Source: Bradyrhizobium japonicum USDA 6 (GTDB lineage: Bacteria > Pseudomonadota > Alphaproteobacteria > Rhizobiales > Xanthobacteraceae). From it: a DNA stretch of 64,000 nucleotides. The position numbers and the translations under genes are program-made. The stretch spans positions 2,334,001 through 2,398,000 of the forward strand of contig NC_017249.1 in assembly GCF_000284375.1 (NCBI RefSeq), written 5' to 3'. Position 1 is the stretch's first letter; each line of letters starts with the position of its first letter. This document shows, one piece after another, positions 9,283 through 17,476 of the stretch. The notes under the pieces were generated by a model, which worked only from the letters and a program-made list of their open reading frames with translations, was not told the origin of the DNA and did no database searches.

Positions 9283-10144
9283 CGGCATTGGTCCGCGCGC
9301 CTGGCCTGACCTGTGTCATCGCCACGCCTGATATCGCGAGCAGCCCGCCGGCGATCAACTTCGGGGTCATGCGCTCGCCAAGGAACAGCACGCTCGACGC
9401 CAAGGCGAACACCGGAAGCAACAGGCCGAACGGCGCGACGCGGCCCATGGAGCAGCGCCCGATCAGCCAGAACCAAAGGCCGAACCCGACAATTCCGCCG
9501 ATGAAAATCGTGTAGGCGAGCGCCAGCCAGCCGCGTCCATCCGCCGTGACGAGGCTCGCCAGCTGTCCGTATTCGAGCAGCAGCGACATCAACATGACCT
9601 GCGGCACCGTGAACAGCGACGACCACCCCATCAGCATCAGGGGATCGAAAGGGCCATAGCGCTTCGTCAGGACGTTGGACACCGCGAATGCGAAAGCCGC
9701 CCCGACCACAAGCAGCAGCGAAAACCCGTTGGCCGACAGGCCAGGCTCCGCTGCCAGCACGACAACGCCGGCGAATGCGAGCAGCACGCCGGCGGACGTG
9801 GTGAGAGACGGCCGCTCGGCGAGCAACGGCCAGGCCAGCAGGACGGTGAAGGGCGTGGCGAGTTGATACGCGACGGCCGACATGCTGCCCGAGCCGAGCC
9901 CAAGACCGACGTAGAACAGCCCGAAGTTCAGACCGCCCAGGAAAATCGAAATGGCTGCGACGGGGCCGAACTGCGCGCGCGTGGGCCTCTTGACGAACGG
10001 AACGAGCAGCAGCGCGATGGCCAGGAAGCGCAGCGCGAGGAAGAACAGCGGCGGAAACTCCGCAACGCCCACCTTGATGGCCACGAACTGATAACCCCAG
10101 AGCAGGGGAACGGCTACCGCGCAGACGATCTGGATGGCAGACAT
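9224..10144 (-). CDS. EamA/DMT-superfamily transporter
   Basis: The 306-residue polytopic protein has about ten predicted membrane segments in two EamA repeats. The N-terminal VAVPLLWGYQFVAIKVG and LPLVPF-like helices, and the later FIGGIVGFGLWFWLIGR segment, fit RhaT/YdcZ-like drug/metabolite exporters. ATG 10144 has a GAAAGGAAGG site upstream. It lies 87 bp downstream of the TetR-type gene on the same strand, which suggests a repressor-exporter unit. The substrate is unknown. Confidence 0.88.
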   Translation of the reverse strand: MSAIQIVCAVAVPLLWGYQFVAIKVGVAEFPPLFFLALRFLAIALLLVPFVKRPTRAQFGPVAAISIFLGGLNFGLFYVGLGLGSGSMSAVAYQLATPFTVLLAWPLLAERPSLTTSAGVLLAFAGVVVLAAEPGLSANGFSLLLVVGAAFAFAVSNVLTKRYGPFDPLMLMGWSSLFTVPQVMLMSLLLEYGQLASLVTADGRGWLALAYTIFIGGIVGFGLWFWLIGRCSMGRVAPFGLLLPVFALASSVLFLGERMTPKLIAGGLLAISGVAMTQVRPGARTNAVNSPSATRQSAPSSCRRNA

Positions 10145-10231
10145 GGCATCCTTCCTTTCAAGACCGCTCAGTCCAGATATTGACGCGCCAAGTGCGTAAG
10201 ACGTCCGGGGTTAGTTGACCTGATTGGGTTG

Positions 10232-10845
10232 CTACCTGACGAACCGATCGAGCAGAGCGTCCGCGGTGGCTTGCGAAGTGGCTCGCGCCGGCGCCGTCTT
10301 GCCGACCACGCGCAGGCCCTCGACGAAACAGACGAGAATTTTGGCGGCACTCGCGGGATCGACACCGTCGGCCAGCTTGCCCGCCAGCTTCGCACGGAAC
10401 AGGGCATCGGCCACCCGGGCCTCCATGGCCCTGAAGAAGCCCGCGATGCGACGACCGACTTCGGCATCCTGGCCGGCCAGCTCCATGGCCGTGGCCACCA
10501 GCAGGCAGCCGCGCCGGCCATTGGCGCCGCTGGTGCGATCGACATAGCCGGCAAGATAGGCCCGCAGGGCGTCGACCGGCTCCCTGCGGGGGCGAGCTCG
10601 ACATCCATCCGTGTCATGGCATCGGCAATGTAGCGATCGAGCGCGCGCAGGAAGAGCGAGTGCTTGTCGCCGAACGCGGCATAAAGGCTGCCACGCGAGA
10701 GTTTTGTGGCCCGAAGCAGGTCCGGCAGTGCCGTGGCGTGATAGCCGCGCGACCAGAACACCCCCATCGCGCGTTCGACCGCGGCGTCCAAATCGAAGCT
10801 TCGGGGACGGCCACGGGGCGACTGCGCTGGGGGGTGGCGGCTCAT
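10232..10845 (-). pseudogene. TetR/AcrR-family regulator, interrupted by a frameshift
   Basis: The frame from ATG 10845 encodes a typical TetR HTH (residues about 12-60: RSFDLDAAVERAM, TKLSRGSLYAAFGDKHSLF). Near the run of five C (minus strand; 10588-10592) it turns into Trp/Pro/Arg-rich noncoding-like sequence. The ligand-binding half continues in another frame to 10232: EPVDALRAYLAGYVDRTSG, RRGCLLVATAMELAG, then FVEGLRVVGKTAPA. Adding one C restores a continuous protein of about 204 residues (APRREPVDALRAYL). The start at 10845 is preferred to 10950 because it begins the conserved N-terminus. It probably regulates itself and the downstream EamA gene. A sequencing error cannot be excluded. 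Confidence 0.85.
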
Positions 10846-10857
10846 GATCGATATATA

Positions 10858-10869
10858 GACCAATCGGTC
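10858..10869. promoter_or_regulatory. Candidate TetR operator
   Basis: GACC-AATC-GGTC, within TATAGACCAATCGGTCCTTA, is an inverted repeat 13 bp upstream of the TetR start. Its size and sequence resemble operators of AcrR/LmrA-like repressors, which suggests autoregulation of the TetR-EamA unit. It may also touch transcription of the divergent hydrolase. Confidence 0.5.
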
Positions 10870-11059
10870 CTTAAATCGCAAGTGCCCGCTTCGGGACGAA
10901 AGCCGGCGACTGATGGGCCAGTTGCAGACATTCGACAGCCGTGTGACCATGGCGGCCGTTGTTGCAGCCTACGATCAAGAAATTCCAAAAACAGATGGTT
11001 GGCTGAGACAAGGCTCCGCGAGATCGACGAGGAATCGAGGCACGACGGAGGGCATATAT

Positions 11060-11971
11060 TTGAGACATTCAAGCAACGCTGCGTGCCTTGGCGAAGGTGC
11101 GGTCCTGATCGGCGGTCGATCACTAGCCTACCTTCAGGTCGGCGACCCGAACGGACCGCTCGTACTTCACAATCATGGCGGACCATCGAGCCGGCTGGAA
11201 GCCAAGGTTTTTGCGTCTCACGCGCTCAAACTTGGTTTGAGATTTGTGTGCGTGGACCGTCCAGGCCAAGGCAAATCAGATCCTCAACACGGTCGCAACT
11301 TCGCAGGCTGGGCCGCAGACCTGGAAGCGATTGCCAACGCTTTTGAGACCGATCGGTTTGCGGTCACGGGCTGGTCTGAGGGTGGTCCTTGGGCGCTCGC
11401 GGCAGCGGCGTACCTCGATCCCGCGAAGCTGATACACGTGACCAGCATCGCTCCCGGATCCTACGGCGCATTCGGTACGAATTGGGCAGCGAAGGATCTG
11501 TCCTCGACCGACGCCATGGGCGGGTTCCTTGCATTGCATTTCCGGCCGGGTTTCCAGCTCATGTATGACCTGATCGATCTCGCTGCGACGCGGTTTCCGG
11601 AGCAGTACAAGAAGGCATTGCTGAAGGCGAGCTGCCCCGCCGACCTCGCGGCGCTTGCTGATGACGATGTGTTGAGTGCGATCGTGGAGTCCGGACGCGA
11701 GTGTTTCCGGCAAGGCGTTGACGGTCTCGTGACCGATGCGCAGATGCTCTACCAACAGTGGCCATTCGACGTCACGGCGATCCATAGGCCGGTTCATCTG
11801 TGGCAAGGCAGCGCCGATACGTTTGTGCCTTACGCAGTCAACAAACCGCTGGGTGAGCGGATGCCTGGAGCGGTATGGCACGAAGTAGCCGATGGCGGGC
11901 ACTTTATCGCGAGTTCACACGCCGGCGAAATATTGGCGGTCGTTGCCAACGATCTGGCAGCAACGGCGTGA
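11060..11971 (+). CDS. Alpha/beta-fold hydrolase
   Basis: The core contains LVLHNHGGPSSRLEA (oxyanion region), VDRPGQGKSDP, the nucleophile elbow GWSEGG and a C-terminal histidine in VADGGHF. These define an alpha/beta hydrolase of about 303 residues with unknown substrate. I place the start at TTG 11060 because GGAGGG at 11047-11052 is correctly spaced and the conserved fold begins about 20 residues later. The frame stays open back to ATG 10913, but that 5' part has no ribosome site and looks noncoding. The gene is divergent from the TetR gene and has less biased codon use than the housekeeping genes. Confidence 0.8.
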   Translation: MRHSSNAACLGEGAVLIGGRSLAYLQVGDPNGPLVLHNHGGPSSRLEAKVFASHALKLGLRFVCVDRPGQGKSDPQHGRNFAGWAADLEAIANAFETDRFAVTGWSEGGPWALAAAAYLDPAKLIHVTSIAPGSYGAFGTNWAAKDLSSTDAMGGFLALHFRPGFQLMYDLIDLAATRFPEQYKKALLKASCPADLAALADDDVLSAIVESGRECFRQGVDGLVTDAQMLYQQWPFDVTAIHRPVHLWQGSADTFVPYAVNKPLGERMPGAVWHEVADGGHFIASSHAGEILAVVANDLAATA

Positions 11972-12113
11972 TTTCTGTCTCCCATCGTCCCGATGGGTAT
12001 GTCCGCTTTGGAAAGCGAAGAACTCAGAGTGAGCAAAGTCAGTCCGCTCTACCCACCAAGCGGACCTCAATGAAAGGTGTCGCCACTTCGCTGATGGGCC
12101 ATAAGCTGACCAC

Positions 12114-13757
12114 TCAGCCCTCGCGCACCCCGGCCAACCGCAGGCCCTCATAGACGCGCTCGCATCCCGCTAGATACATCGGATGGTTGCTTGGGGTGTT
12201 CGTGCGGTACCGGCGGATAGTGAAACTCGGATTGAGCGCAAGGCCCGCCTGCGCTGTGGCCCGTGCTTCATCCAACTCACCGACGAGCGCCAACGCAGCC
12301 GCGAGATTGAAATGCGCAGCGGGATAATTTCGGTTGGCCTCAAGGCTCCTCCGTAGCCAAACAAGAGCTTCGGCGTCGGCCCCCTGCCAAAATTTGGCGA
12401 GGCCAACAAACATACTCCAGACATAGACAAGTGTATCGCGAGGAGAGAGACGGAGCGCGTGCTCCATATGGGCTTCTGTTTCCCCGCCCCGACCGAGAAA
12501 AAACTTCGCAACCCCAATGCCCGCGTGCGAGCGGGCCAAATTCCGATCAAGCGCCAACGCCCGCTGGCATTCTGCAATGCCTTGAGCCGCGCGGTTCGTA
12601 AAAATTTTCACGAGGCCCATGGTGTTGTGAGCCAGGGGATGGTTCGGTGCCAAGGATAGCGCCTTCGCGAGGGTTGCCTCGGCTGCGGCGAGACGCTCTA
12701 CCCGATCGTCGGACACCAAGTTGGCACCAATTACGAAATTAGCCCATGCTCTGCCGACCAGCGCCTCAACATTTGTCGGTTCGAGTGCCAAGGCCTGTTC
12801 ATAGAAGCCGCACGCTCGTGTCATATTTTCGGGTGTTCGACCCATGTTGAGCCAAACGGCGCCTTGGAAACAAAAGTCAGTCGCGTCGGGATTGGGTGAG
12901 CGCTCCGCGCGGCGCGCTTCCACAGCAAGGAGTTCGGCATCGAGGGCGTTGGCGAGCCTCGATACGATTTCGTCCTGCATGTCAAAGAGATCGCCGATGG
13001 GCTTCTCAAAGCGCTCGGCCCACAGCTGATTGCCCGTTTCAGTGTCGACTAGCTGCACATTCACCCGGAGACGGCTGCTGCCACGCTGCACCGAGCCTTC
13101 AAGCACATAGCGGACGTTCAGCTCGCGTCCCAGCTTCACTACGTCCACGGCCTTGCCCTTAAACGTGAATGCGGTGTTGCGCGCAATTATGAACGCGCCA
13201 CTGATGCGCGACAGGTCCGTGGTCAGGCTCTCGGTCACACCATCGACGAAGTAGTCTTGCTCGGGATCACAGCTGAGGTTGACGAAAGGCAATACGACGA
13301 TGGAAAGACGAGGCGGTGAAAACACCCTTTGCGCCGTGTCGTCATTCCGCGTCAGCGAGCCAACCTGCGCAACTACGGGCCTCTGCTCTTGCACCACGCC
13401 AACGAAGCGAACGCCTTTGCGCGCCAGTGTTTTGATTAGACGCTGCTTTTCGCCCGTATCACCAATTGCGTTGCGGGCGGCGTTGAGTCGGGTCGTCAGC
13501 GCTGCATCCGACACGCTGCGCCCATTCCAGATGGCGGTGATGAGTTCGTCTTTGCTGACGACGCGCTCGCGGTTGCGGATCAGGTAGTCGAGCAGGTCAA
13601 AGACCTGTGGCGTCACTGATACGACAAGCGCCCCGCGATACAGCTCGCGCCGGTCCGTGTCGAATGCGTAGTCCTCGAAGAGATAGCGCAAGATGCCAAT
13701 CCCGTTGAACGAGGGCCCCGATACCGGGTATCGCTTTGGTTCCGCTAAAAATCGCAA
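12114..13757 (-). CDS. Winged-helix (OmpR/CadC-type) transcriptional regulator with TPR domain
   Basis: The 547-residue protein starts with an OmpR/PhoB-type winged helix (about residues 28-110; LVVSVTPQVFDLLDYLIRNR, VSKDELITAIWNGRSVSDAA). A TolB/FlgO-like segment follows (IVVLPFVNLSCDPEQDYFVD, VRYVLEGSVQR, VNVQLVDTETGNQLWAERF). The C-terminus carries several TPR repeats (YEQALALEPTNVEALVGRAW and others). This layout is common in rhizobia, usually annotated as an adenylate-cyclase-like or CadC-type regulator, but no cyclase domain is present here. No membrane helix is obvious. The start may be TTG 13691, 22 codons later. It has AT-richer codons than its neighbours. Confidence 0.85.
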   Translation of the reverse strand: MRFLAEPKRYPVSGPSFNGIGILRYLFEDYAFDTDRRELYRGALVVSVTPQVFDLLDYLIRNRERVVSKDELITAIWNGRSVSDAALTTRLNAARNAIGDTGEKQRLIKTLARKGVRFVGVVQEQRPVVAQVGSLTRNDDTAQRVFSPPRLSIVVLPFVNLSCDPEQDYFVDGVTESLTTDLSRISGAFIIARNTAFTFKGKAVDVVKLGRELNVRYVLEGSVQRGSSRLRVNVQLVDTETGNQLWAERFEKPIGDLFDMQDEIVSRLANALDAELLAVEARRAERSPNPDATDFCFQGAVWLNMGRTPENMTRACGFYEQALALEPTNVEALVGRAWANFVIGANLVSDDRVERLAAAEATLAKALSLAPNHPLAHNTMGLVKIFTNRAAQGIAECQRALALDRNLARSHAGIGVAKFFLGRGGETEAHMEHALRLSPRDTLVYVWSMFVGLAKFWQGADAEALVWLRRSLEANRNYPAAHFNLAAALALVGELDEARATAQAGLALNPSFTIRRYRTNTPSNHPMYLAGCERVYEGLRLAGVREG

Positions 13758-14045
13758 GAATAATCCGCTGGTGAGGAAAATGTAAGCTGCAGGTCAAGCC
13801 TGTCCGCCAATCTCCCGTGTCGGCGAAAAAACTGCCTCAGGAAGACACCCCTCATCCGAGCGGCCGAATGAACGCCCGACCCCGCAGGCCGACTTCCGGT
13901 ATGGGTCAATCGCGCCATTCTTGCAGTTGGCCAGCTACTTCCAATCTGCGCCCAGCTTCAGACATGTCGCTGCACCGCGCAAACTGAAGCGATCGGCAAG
14001 AAGCAGAAGGTTAAACCAATCTAGAAATCGTCCAAAGAACGCTCG

Positions 14046-14687
14046 TCAGCCCAGCGGTTCGGCTCCGAACCGCCGCGCAGATTTGGATACCGCCGGGCCT
14101 CGGACGAGCCCTTCATCGGTGAGCGCCTTGGCGACCGAAGGAATCGTCTTCATGTGCGCGAGATAGTCGTTGAGCCGCTTCGGCACCTCGATCTCGTTCT
14201 TCTCAGCCCACATCAGCATCACGACAAGATATGGATCTGCGATCGTCATTCGATCGCCCACCAGAAACGGCCTATCGCCAAGCTGGCCGGCGATCGTAGC
14301 GAAATGCTTGACCAGCAACTTTCGTGCCTTGTCCCTTTCCGCGTGGGTCGCGTCAACGTGGGAAAACGGCCTGAAATTGCCATGGAATTCGGTGGTCATG
14401 AAGGAAGTGGCTTCAAGCGCGCGCCAACGGTCGAGACCGTCGCTGGGAAGCAGGGCCCCTGCTTGGTGGGCGATATAGACAAGAATGGCGAGATTTTCGG
14501 TAAGGACACTCCCGTCGTCGAGTTCCAGCGCGGGAATGAAACCCTTTGGATTGATCGTCATGAAGTCACGCCCATCCTCGGTCCGCTTGCCCCGTTCGAC
14601 TTTAACGAGTCTGTATGGAAGGCCTGTCTCGATCAGCACGATGTGATCAGCCAAGCTACAGCCGCCGGGATGGTAATAGAGGATCAT
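14046..14687 (-). CDS. Glutathione S-transferase family protein
   Basis: The 213-residue product has an N-terminal thioredoxin-like domain (MILYYHPGGCSLADHIVLIE, then NPKGFIPALELDDG and the TENLAILVYIA helix that follows the cis-Pro/Ser site). The all-helical GST C-terminal domain includes FLVGDRMTIADPYLVVML with the N-capping box. The GGCSLADH start resembles beta-class bacterial GSTs, where Cys takes part in catalysis. ATG 14687 is preferred over ATG 14753 because the GST fold begins there. No partner gene is adjacent. Confidence 0.88.
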   Translation of the reverse strand: MILYYHPGGCSLADHIVLIETGLPYRLVKVERGKRTEDGRDFMTINPKGFIPALELDDGSVLTENLAILVYIAHQAGALLPSDGLDRWRALEATSFMTTEFHGNFRPFSHVDATHAERDKARKLLVKHFATIAGQLGDRPFLVGDRMTIADPYLVVMLMWAEKNEIEVPKRLNDYLAHMKTIPSVAKALTDEGLVRGPAVSKSARRFGAEPLG

Positions 14688-15083
14688 CACGGGAGTCTCC
14701 GTACTCGTCGGTCGATAGGAAGCTAGAATGTCGCCTAGCAAGATAGGCGACATGGTTAGGACCGAATCGTCACGTCCCGTTGTCTCAAGCGGAAGTGACC
14801 GGGGAACTAGCAGCGGCTTGTTGGTCCGCGGAGAGGCGGCTCGGCGGCTTCGTCAAACGATCAACATGACTGTTCCCGACGACGAGCCGAGAGTCTCACT
14901 GAGGACGAAGCCCGAAGCAACATCGTGTTGCTGGGGAGTCTCAAGCTCCGACATGATTTCGGCCAAGGCGCGGGCAATGTCCGCGACGGGGCAAACGGCG
15001 AAATGGCCGGAGTGCGCGCCTAGGTCCGCTTCACATCTTCAAGCGAACGTCGCATCTGAGAGGACACGCCTGAAGCTACGTCC
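14688..15083. other. Gene-poor stretch with a possible gene remnant
   Basis: No complete gene can be supported. On the minus strand an open stretch at 14853-15038 reads HSGHFAVCPVADIARALAEI and later HDVASGFVLSETLGSSSGTV, with G/C-rich third positions. It has no ATG except at 14954, which would give 33 residues. It looks like the tail of a decayed gene. Short degenerate Hyphomicrobiales repeat fragments may also be present. Confidence 0.35.
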
Positions 15084-16571
15084 TCACTTTGACGGCAGCG
15101 CCGCGTCGTCCGCATTCTCCCGCACATGAATGACGGCGATGTCGTCCGCATAGATCCGCTTCCAGCCCTTGAGCTGGTCGAGGATCTGCGGGCCCGGCGC
15201 ATCGGCGACCAGGAGCGTCGCGTCGATCTTGTACTGGTCGAGCAGGCGCGGCAGCAGCTCCGGCTTCTTGCCTTCCGTCGCCTTGAAGAAGTCCATGACG
15301 AACTTTTCGCCATAGAGCTCGGCGCGGCCGTCGACGTAAACGGGCACGTCGCGCGAGATCAGATAACCGCCGAACTGATAGGCGTTGAAGATGCGCTGCA
15401 CTCTGAGTTTTTCGAGCAGGTCGACCGCCGCAACCGGCGTCTGCGTCATCGTGAACGTGAAGCGATGGTGTCCCATGTAGAGCGAGGTCGAGGTCCAGCT
15501 CGCGGCCACGATCATCAGCGCGCCGAGCGCGGTGACATAGCGGGCCGGCCAGCGGTCTGCGCCGACAGTGTCCGCCAGCGGGCGCGGGAACATCTCGCCG
15601 AGCGGCTTTGCCAGCACCAGCGGCACCAGGAAGGCGAAGGCCTCGATGTTCCTGACATGGGTCAGCGCGCTCCAGGTCAGGAACAGGATCAGGAAGATCC
15701 GCGGCGCCGACAGCACGAGGCCGCGATAATAGCCGAGCGCGATCAGGCCGAGCAGTGCGCCTTCGAACCCGGTGAAGGTGGCAAAGTTCGCCGGCATCCA
15801 TTCGAAGATCAGTGACAGCAATTCGCCGAGGCTGAGGATGTTGGTCGCGCCCATCAGCGTCCGCCAGCCGTAAGGCGTGCAGCAGGCGGCGATCAGCGCG
15901 CCGATGCCGAACAGCACCCAGCGCATGAACAGCTTCAGCCGCGCTCCCTTCTCGGCATGCTCGACCGCTTCGAGCGAGATCGGACCGATCAGCGCGAGGC
16001 CCAGCACGAAGCCGCCATGCAAATTCGCCCAGAGTGCCATCAGCGGCAGCCAATACCAGGACGGCGCGCTTCTGCGGTCGGCAGCCGCCATCAGCAGGCC
16101 GACCCACGCCACCATGACGGGCAGCGCCAGAATATGCGGACGCGCCAGCACGTGATGGATCGACAGCAGCAGCGCCAGCATCGCGAACAGTACCGCACGC
16201 GGCGCCTCGATCTGCGCATCGAGCAGATAGACGAAGACCGCGGCCGTGAGCGCCATCCCGATCGCGGTGAGGATGACCGGACCTGCCCAGCCCCATTGCG
16301 CGTAGGACAAGGCGAACAGCACCTGCGACAGCCACGACGTCGAGATCCAGGATTCCCCAGGGCGCGTGAATGAATAGAAGTCGGTGTAGGGCAGGGCGCC
16401 GTGATCGAGGATCCATTGCCCGATCTTGATCTGCCAGAACGAGTCGGAGTCCTGAAGCAGCGTGTCGCCGACGAAGAGGAAGAACAGATAGGTGCCGGCA
16501 CCGACGCAGAGCGGCAGCAGTGCTCGCGCGCGGCTCTGCATCGCAATGCTGTTGGCAAAGGAAAGGGACAT
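15084..16571 (-). CDS. Polytopic membrane protein, GT-C-like architecture, unknown function
   Basis: The 495-residue product has about ten hydrophobic segments and a soluble C-terminal domain of about 110 residues. An acidic loop after the first helix (DTLLQDSDSFWQIKIGQWIL) and the conserved FNAYQFGGYLI and VYVDGRAELYGEKF segments occur in a family of bacterial membrane proteins that resemble GT-C glycosyltransferases. The acidic DSD pair in the first loop fits that class but does not prove activity. No cell-surface polysaccharide genes are adjacent. The start could be ATG 16541 (MQSRARALL) instead of 16571. Confidence 0.75.
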   Translation of the reverse strand: MSLSFANSIAMQSRARALLPLCVGAGTYLFFLFVGDTLLQDSDSFWQIKIGQWILDHGALPYTDFYSFTRPGESWISTSWLSQVLFALSYAQWGWAGPVILTAIGMALTAAVFVYLLDAQIEAPRAVLFAMLALLLSIHHVLARPHILALPVMVAWVGLLMAAADRRSAPSWYWLPLMALWANLHGGFVLGLALIGPISLEAVEHAEKGARLKLFMRWVLFGIGALIAACCTPYGWRTLMGATNILSLGELLSLIFEWMPANFATFTGFEGALLGLIALGYYRGLVLSAPRIFLILFLTWSALTHVRNIEAFAFLVPLVLAKPLGEMFPRPLADTVGADRWPARYVTALGALMIVAASWTSTSLYMGHHRFTFTMTQTPVAAVDLLEKLRVQRIFNAYQFGGYLISRDVPVYVDGRAELYGEKFVMDFFKATEGKKPELLPRLLDQYKIDATLLVADAPGPQILDQLKGWKRIYADDIAVIHVRENADDAALPSK

Positions 16572-16605
16572 GCCGCCTCGTCGTCCTGCTTGTTCTTGTC
16601 GGCCG

Positions 16606-16675
16606 GAGCATGATCCGGACCCGAAGGGCCGCGTTAGCGCAAAGTGTGTAGCGGTTTTCCGGGAAGATCATGCTC
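16606..16675. repeat. GAGCATGATC palindromic repeat
   Basis: The arms GAGCATGATC (16606-16615) and GATCATGCTC (16666-16675) match perfectly; the interior includes GCGGTTTTCCGGG. It is the same family as the element at 46805-46851 and is abundant in Bradyrhizobium. The gene-free stretch 16572-16986 holds this repeat, the next one, and the promoter region of the Flp pilin. Confidence 0.85.
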
Positions 16676-16684
16676 AAGCAATGA

Positions 16685-16720
16685 CCTGAAGCGCGATACA
16701 CGATCTCATCGCGCTTCAGG
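16685..16720. repeat. CCTGAAGCGCGAT palindrome
   Basis: Arms of 13 bp (16685-16697 and 16708-16720) pair perfectly around a 10-nt loop, 9 bp after the GAGCATGATC repeat. There is no T-tract, so it is a repeat-type hairpin rather than a terminator. The two often occur as a composite. Confidence 0.8.
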
Positions 16721-16986
16721 CCGAGCGGGCGGCATTGGACCATACGCGGTCATAACTTCGGGTAAATCGCGCCCCGCGGCGTTGCCGCGGATAGCTGCGA
16801 TTTAACAGATTGTTTTCAATTCCCCTTTACCATCGTCGAATACGTGCAATCCGCTTCGTGTTTCCGCAGTCGAATTAACTGCGGCGCAATTCTTTGCCTC
16901 TAGGTTCGGTTCCATGGTCGGGCGGCGCTGGGAAGCCGAAAAGACCAGACCATTTGTCAGCCTCGTGTACTCTTTGGGAGCAGTCT

Positions 16987-17151
16987 ATGAAGAACCTCGT
17001 TTCGCGTTTCGTGAAGGACGAATCCGGCGCCACCGCCATTGAATACGGCCTGATCGCTGCCGGCATCGCGCTGGCGATCATCACCGTCGTCAACAACCTC
17101 GGCAGCTCGCTGAACACCAAGTTCGGCTCGATCTCGTCCAGCCTCAAGTAA
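16987..17151 (+). CDS. Flp/Fap-type pilin
   Basis: The 54-residue protein is a type IVb (Flp) pilin precursor. A short leader MKNLVSRFVKDESG precedes the hydrophobic segment ATAIEYGLIAAGIALAIITV, with the hallmark Glu at position 5 after the Gly processing site and the E-Y pair. ATG 16987 has GGGAG at 16976-16980; the longer frame from 16894 has no such support. Prepilin peptidase and cpa/tad secretion genes are not in this window, so this is an orphan pilin gene. A strong terminator follows. Confidence 0.92.
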   Translation: MKNLVSRFVKDESGATAIEYGLIAAGIALAIITVVNNLGSSLNTKFGSISSSLK

Positions 17152-17174
17152 GACCGGACGATCTGAGAGTTTCG

Positions 17175-17207
17175 AGAGCCCCGTCCCGGACGGGGCTCTT
17201 TTCTTTG
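17175..17207 (+). terminator. Rho-independent terminator after the Flp pilin gene
   Basis: An 11-bp perfect stem AGAGCCCCGTC / GACGGGGCTCT (17175-17185 and 17189-17199) with a CCG loop is followed by TTTTCTTT, 23 bp after the pilin stop. Confidence 0.9.
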
Positions 17208-17351
17208 TGGGGTGGAGTGGCCACAGCTGTCATGGCCGGGCGTTCGCCGCGCCGAAGCGGCTTCGGCCGCGCAGACGGGACAAAGCCCGGGCATGGCGAC
17301 CTTCGCATCCCAGGCATGGCGCTCCCGTCCGTCCCGCGTGACGCTAGACGC

Positions 17352-17411
17352 ATTTGCATCTTGTCATTCACTTTGAATAGTTGTTCAGTCCTTGCGGGAC
17401 GATTTGCATCT
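17352..17411. promoter_or_regulatory. Spaced direct repeats upstream of a TetR gene
   Basis: ATTTGCATCT occurs at 17352-17361 and again at 17402-17411, exactly 50 bp apart, 66-125 bp upstream of the TetR start at 17477. They may be paired regulator sites. Otherwise the gene-free stretch 17152-17476 contains only the pilin terminator and nothing else I can support. Confidence 0.3.
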
Positions 17412-17476
17412 ATTGCAGGGACGACGCGTTCGGCCGCGCGGGGCGTGCGGCTGGCGTGTGGGACAGGAAGCGCGCC

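Noticed and set aside
16800..16986. Possible CtrA half-sites (TTAAC) and a sigma-54-like GG/GC pair upstream of the Flp pilin gene
   Set aside because: The second TTAA half is absent at the right spacing, and the GG-GC spacing is 11 rather than 10 bp.
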